Part shown: positions 3,935-6,082 of the stretch, piece by piece
How positions within the stretch are numbered: position 1 is the first letter of the stretch
Layout of the letters: each line of letters begins with the position of its first letter
Source of the DNA: Lachnospiraceae bacterium UBA1766
Lineage (GTDB): Bacteria > Bacillota > Clostridia > Lachnospirales > Lachnospiraceae
Assembly (NCBI GenBank): GCA_002314715.1
Contig: DCGY01000045.1
Location: forward strand, 2,070 to 8,151
Reading direction: 5' to 3'
DNA length: 6,082 nt
Notes under the pieces: model-generated
Databases searched by the model: none
Seen by the model: only the letters and a program-made list of their open reading frames with translations
Told to the model about the DNA's origin: nothing
Position numbers and translations under genes: made by a program

Positions 3935-5380
3935 TCACAAGGTTCCAGCCAACCGCATGGCCATCTCAAATCTGGCCTGGGGACCGGGATGCACCTGATC
4001 CGCCAGATAATAAGCCTGATTCTCTCCATTCACATCCAGTAAATCCAGCAAGGAAATACACCGCAAATCATTGGCCCGGGCATAGGCTTCCACGGCCTGT
4101 CGATATTCCTCCAAGGTAGCTCCATCTTCACTGTTTACCAGGGTGCCCTGCTCATACAAATGACAATACCCGGGCACCAGCAGGATAATCTCCGCGCCCA
4201 TGCTTTGCAGTTTGGGGATGGAATCTTCCATGGCTCCCAGGAAGGTGTCTGCCTTTCGAACGCCAACGTTTCCCAAGGGAAGTCCCATGAAATAATCATT
4301 AAAGCCATACTGGATAACCACCTTCAACTTACGATTCGCAAGCACACCGGCCTCCACGTCCGCCCGAAGCCTGGTGAGTCCCTGCCGAAATTCCCAAAAT
4401 TCCTCCGGAAGCTGCTCCAGATAAGCATCCAGCGGTTCTTTCAAATCCAAGGCACAGCGTACACCGGATTCCATCTCCGACAGAGAAAGCCATTTCGTGC
4501 CCGTTTGCGCCATAGTAGAGCCACCCTGGCTGCAATTACTGCCTACGCTTCCGGAAAGGCTTAAAAAGGCCTCAGGAAGGCTTGTAGAGCCATAATCGTA
4601 GGCGAAGATACTGTCGCCCAGAAAAATATAATAATTCTCCTCGTCCGGGTCGCCCGACAGCTCTATTCCCTGATATTTCTCTACCAGAGTTCGCAAGGTT
4701 CTTAGCTCCGTCTGCAAAGACTCCCCATCCACCTGAAAACTGCGGTCACAAATATTGTATAAAAACAACTTCTTGGCCAGACCCCCGTTCACCCGATCCG
4801 TGGACCCTTCTGCATAATTGCCCGGATTACAGATGAGCCACTCTCTTGCGCCCATGTAATGAAGGACACCGTTTGATTTGGCGGTTACCACCTTGCCTAA
4901 CTTGGCCACATTTTCGAAATAATCCTCTCCCGCCAATCCTTCCGTAAACCAGGTAATCTGGGGATGTTCCAACAATACCTCGAAGGTAAGTTCCTTGTAC
5001 TTGGACATGGCTTTCTCCAGGGCGGCTAGTTGCTTGTCGTAATCCTCCAAGGCCAGCTTCCTCGTATCCACATGGAGATAAACGGTCTGCAGATTTGGAG
5101 CCGCCAAAAGAACCGTCCCTTGAGCCAGCTGGCGCAGGTCTACCAGAGGGATATCGCAGATGGCAGTCTGCAGGCCTCGATAGGTGCTGAAATACTCTTC
5201 CGAGAAACCGTCCTGCAGGTCCATGGTGAGATAGATGGCCTCCACCGAGCCGGCTTGCAGTTGCTCCTGCTTGACCTGGTCAAAAGGAGAAGGGAAATCC
5301 ATCGAATCCTTCGCCCCACAGGCAGTCAAAAAAAGTAATACTATGCAGTTTAGAAACCAAACGACTAATCTTTTTTTCAC
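3935..5380 (-). CDS. SGNH/GDSL-hydrolase family lipoprotein
   Basis: I start this at GTG 5380 (AAGGGG 5 nt upstream), giving 481 residues; an in-frame GTG at 5410 would lie within the upstream hairpin. Residues 1-21 are a lipoprotein signal (KKR, hydrophobic core, lipobox LTAC, lipidated Cys21), so it should sit on the outer face of the membrane. Residues ~45-235 are a mixed alpha/beta region I cannot name. Residues ~250-481 show the SGNH blocks: FLGDS with nucleophile Ser257, SQGGS with the block II glycine, YGFND with Asn361, and DQVHPG with Asp461 and His464. SGNH enzymes remove or transfer acyl groups; at this location a cell-surface glycan or its acetyl groups are the likely substrate, but this is inference. 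It lies 47 bp downstream of a polytopic membrane-protein gene, probably in one operon. No intrinsic terminator is seen after its TGA. Confidence 0.9.
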   Translation of the reverse strand: MKKRLVVWFLNCIVLLFLTACGAKDSMDFPSPFDQVKQEQLQAGSVEAIYLTMDLQDGFSEEYFSTYRGLQTAICDIPLVDLRQLAQGTVLLAAPNLQTVYLHVDTRKLALEDYDKQLAALEKAMSKYKELTFEVLLEHPQITWFTEGLAGEDYFENVAKLGKVVTAKSNGVLHYMGAREWLICNPGNYAEGSTDRVNGGLAKKLFLYNICDRSFQVDGESLQTELRTLRTLVEKYQGIELSGDPDEENYYIFLGDSIFAYDYGSTSLPEAFLSLSGSVGSNCSQGGSTMAQTGTKWLSLSEMESGVRCALDLKEPLDAYLEQLPEEFWEFRQGLTRLRADVEAGVLANRKLKVVIQYGFNDYFMGLPLGNVGVRKADTFLGAMEDSIPKLQSMGAEIILLVPGYCHLYEQGTLVNSEDGATLEEYRQAVEAYARANDLRCISLLDLLDVNGENQAYYLADQVHPGPQARFEMAMRLAGTL

Positions 5381-5400
5381 GCTAACCCCTTCAAATAACG

Positions 5401-5426
5401 AAGAGGGCACCTGTCAGCACCCTCTT
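5401..5426 (-). other. Intercistronic hairpin between membrane protein and lipoprotein genes
   Basis: AAGAGGG (5426-5420) pairs with CCCTCTT (5407-5401) on the minus strand, extended by several G-T wobble pairs over a short loop. It begins 3 nt after the upstream TAA. The sequence following is CGTTATTTG, a poor U-run, so this is at most a leaky terminator or an RNA-processing or stability element that could lower expression of the lipoprotein. Confidence 0.55.
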
Positions 5427-5429
5427 TGA

Positions 5430-6082
5430 TTATGCTTTTTTCTTTTCGACGCTCTGCTTAAACCACCGATACACCAGCGCAAACAGCAGTATCCACGCAC
5501 ACAAGCTATATCCATACTTCACGAAGTTGCCCACCACCGGGCCATACTCGTCGAACAATTCTACATTCCATCGACTTAAGATATACAGCCCGTTCTCCTC
5601 CAGACACAAAAATCCGGCAGCTACCACCATGTATACGTATTTCCAGAAGCCGGTTTCCAACACCACCAGACCCACCATGGGAATCACCAGATACTGGTTG
5701 GCAATAGCGGAAGAAAAAGTCACCATAGCGATCAAATACAGCAATAAAGCATCCGAGTAGCTCTCTTTTCGAGCCAATACCGCCAGGGCGCACATCAAAA
5801 GCGCATAGACGATAAACTGATAGCTGTTGGGAAAATGAATCAACTGATAAAACCAGCTAAGTAAAGGGGCATTATTATGAGAGCGGTACAAAAACACATT
5901 CTGCAAAATCCCCTGAAAAGCTCCCGGCGCCAAGGCGAAGGGAACAAAACTTACCAGGAAAAATCCGGGCGGGAAACAGGCATAGAGGATACGCTTCTTC
6001 CAGTTTAAATTCTTCCGAAAAAGTAAAAATACCGGCATCAGAAACAGTATATGCTTCATGATTAGGCTCAAGGTCATCACCG
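5430..6082 (-). CDS. Polytopic membrane protein, C-terminal part; possible GT-C type glycosyltransferase
   Basis: The reading frame enters from the right edge and ends at TAA 5432-5430, with ~217 residues visible; the N-terminus lies outside the window. About seven hydrophobic segments are seen, at roughly 2-21, 31-50, 88-103, 109-126, 129-143, 145-160 and 190-206 of the visible part, followed by a basic tail (RWFKQSVEKKKA). The stretch LIMKHILFLMPVFLLFRK followed by NVFLYRSHNNAPLLSWF resembles C-terminal parts of multi-pass polyprenol-sugar-dependent glycosyltransferases in clostridia, from memory and without a search. The catalytic loop expected near the N-terminus of such enzymes is not visible, so activity cannot be judged. 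It is probably co-transcribed with the SGNH lipoprotein downstream, suggesting assembly and trimming of a surface glycan. Confidence 0.75.
   Translation of the reverse strand, partial: VMTLSLIMKHILFLMPVFLLFRKNLNWKKRILYACFPPGFFLVSFVPFALAPGAFQGILQNVFLYRSHNNAPLLSWFYQLIHFPNSYQFIVYALLMCALAVLARKESYSDALLLYLIAMVTFSSAIANQYLVIPMVGLVVLETGFWKYVYMVVAAGFLCLEENGLYILSRWNVELFDEYGPVVGNFVKYGYSLCAWILLFALVYRWFKQSVEKKKA

Noticed and set aside
5401..5426. Strong intrinsic terminator separating the membrane protein and lipoprotein genes
   Set aside because: The stem is good but no run of T follows in either direction, so full termination is not supported; kept only as a hairpin.

Overview
The window looks like a piece of a Firmicutes chromosome, most likely class Clostridia, family Lachnospiraceae. 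The evidence is the style of GlmM, the sigma-A type promoters (TTGACA/TATAAT), the GGAGG ribosome sites, moderate GC, a lipobox lipoprotein, and a small hydrophobic toxin whose C-terminus is encoded in its own terminator. The family assignment is inference from sequence style. Every protein gene lies on the minus strand. The one plus-strand gene I support is a short antisense RNA.

Layout in coordinate order: (1) the first 814 bases are the N-terminal part of glmM (phosphoglucosamine mutase), cut by the left edge. The edge itself is a perfect 44-bp palindrome that looks like a fold-back assembly artefact. (2) Bases 815-1276 hold no protein gene. They contain a glmM promoter, a ~145-bp imperfect hairpin, and a regular array of short dyads with a 62-63 bp period. 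(3) A PseC-type PLP aminotransferase (1277-2470) has its own promoter and a leader stem-loop. (4) Bases 2525-2804 are dominated by a second, unrelated ~173-bp imperfect palindrome. (5) A double helix-turn-helix protein of unknown role lies at 2805-3470. (6) Bases 3497-3921 form a compact cassette read as a type I toxin-antitoxin locus of the Fst/TxpA/Hol-Tox style: a 51-aa membrane peptide with a strong promoter, a long leader with a sequestered Shine-Dalgarno, and a convergent ~95-nt antisense RNA sharing a bidirectional terminator. (7) An SGNH/GDSL-hydrolase lipoprotein (3935-5380) follows the C-terminal part of a polytopic membrane protein, possibly a GT-C glycosyltransferase (5430 to the right edge), with 47 bp and a hairpin between them.

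Common theme: GlmM makes glucosamine-1-phosphate for UDP-GlcNAc, PseC-type enzymes act on sugars derived from UDP-GlcNAc, and the lipoprotein and membrane protein look like surface-glycan handling or modification. The genes therefore fit an envelope and surface-polysaccharide neighbourhood interrupted by repeats and a toxin-antitoxin cassette. The toxin-antitoxin cassette and the three structured intergenic elements are the parts most worth following up.
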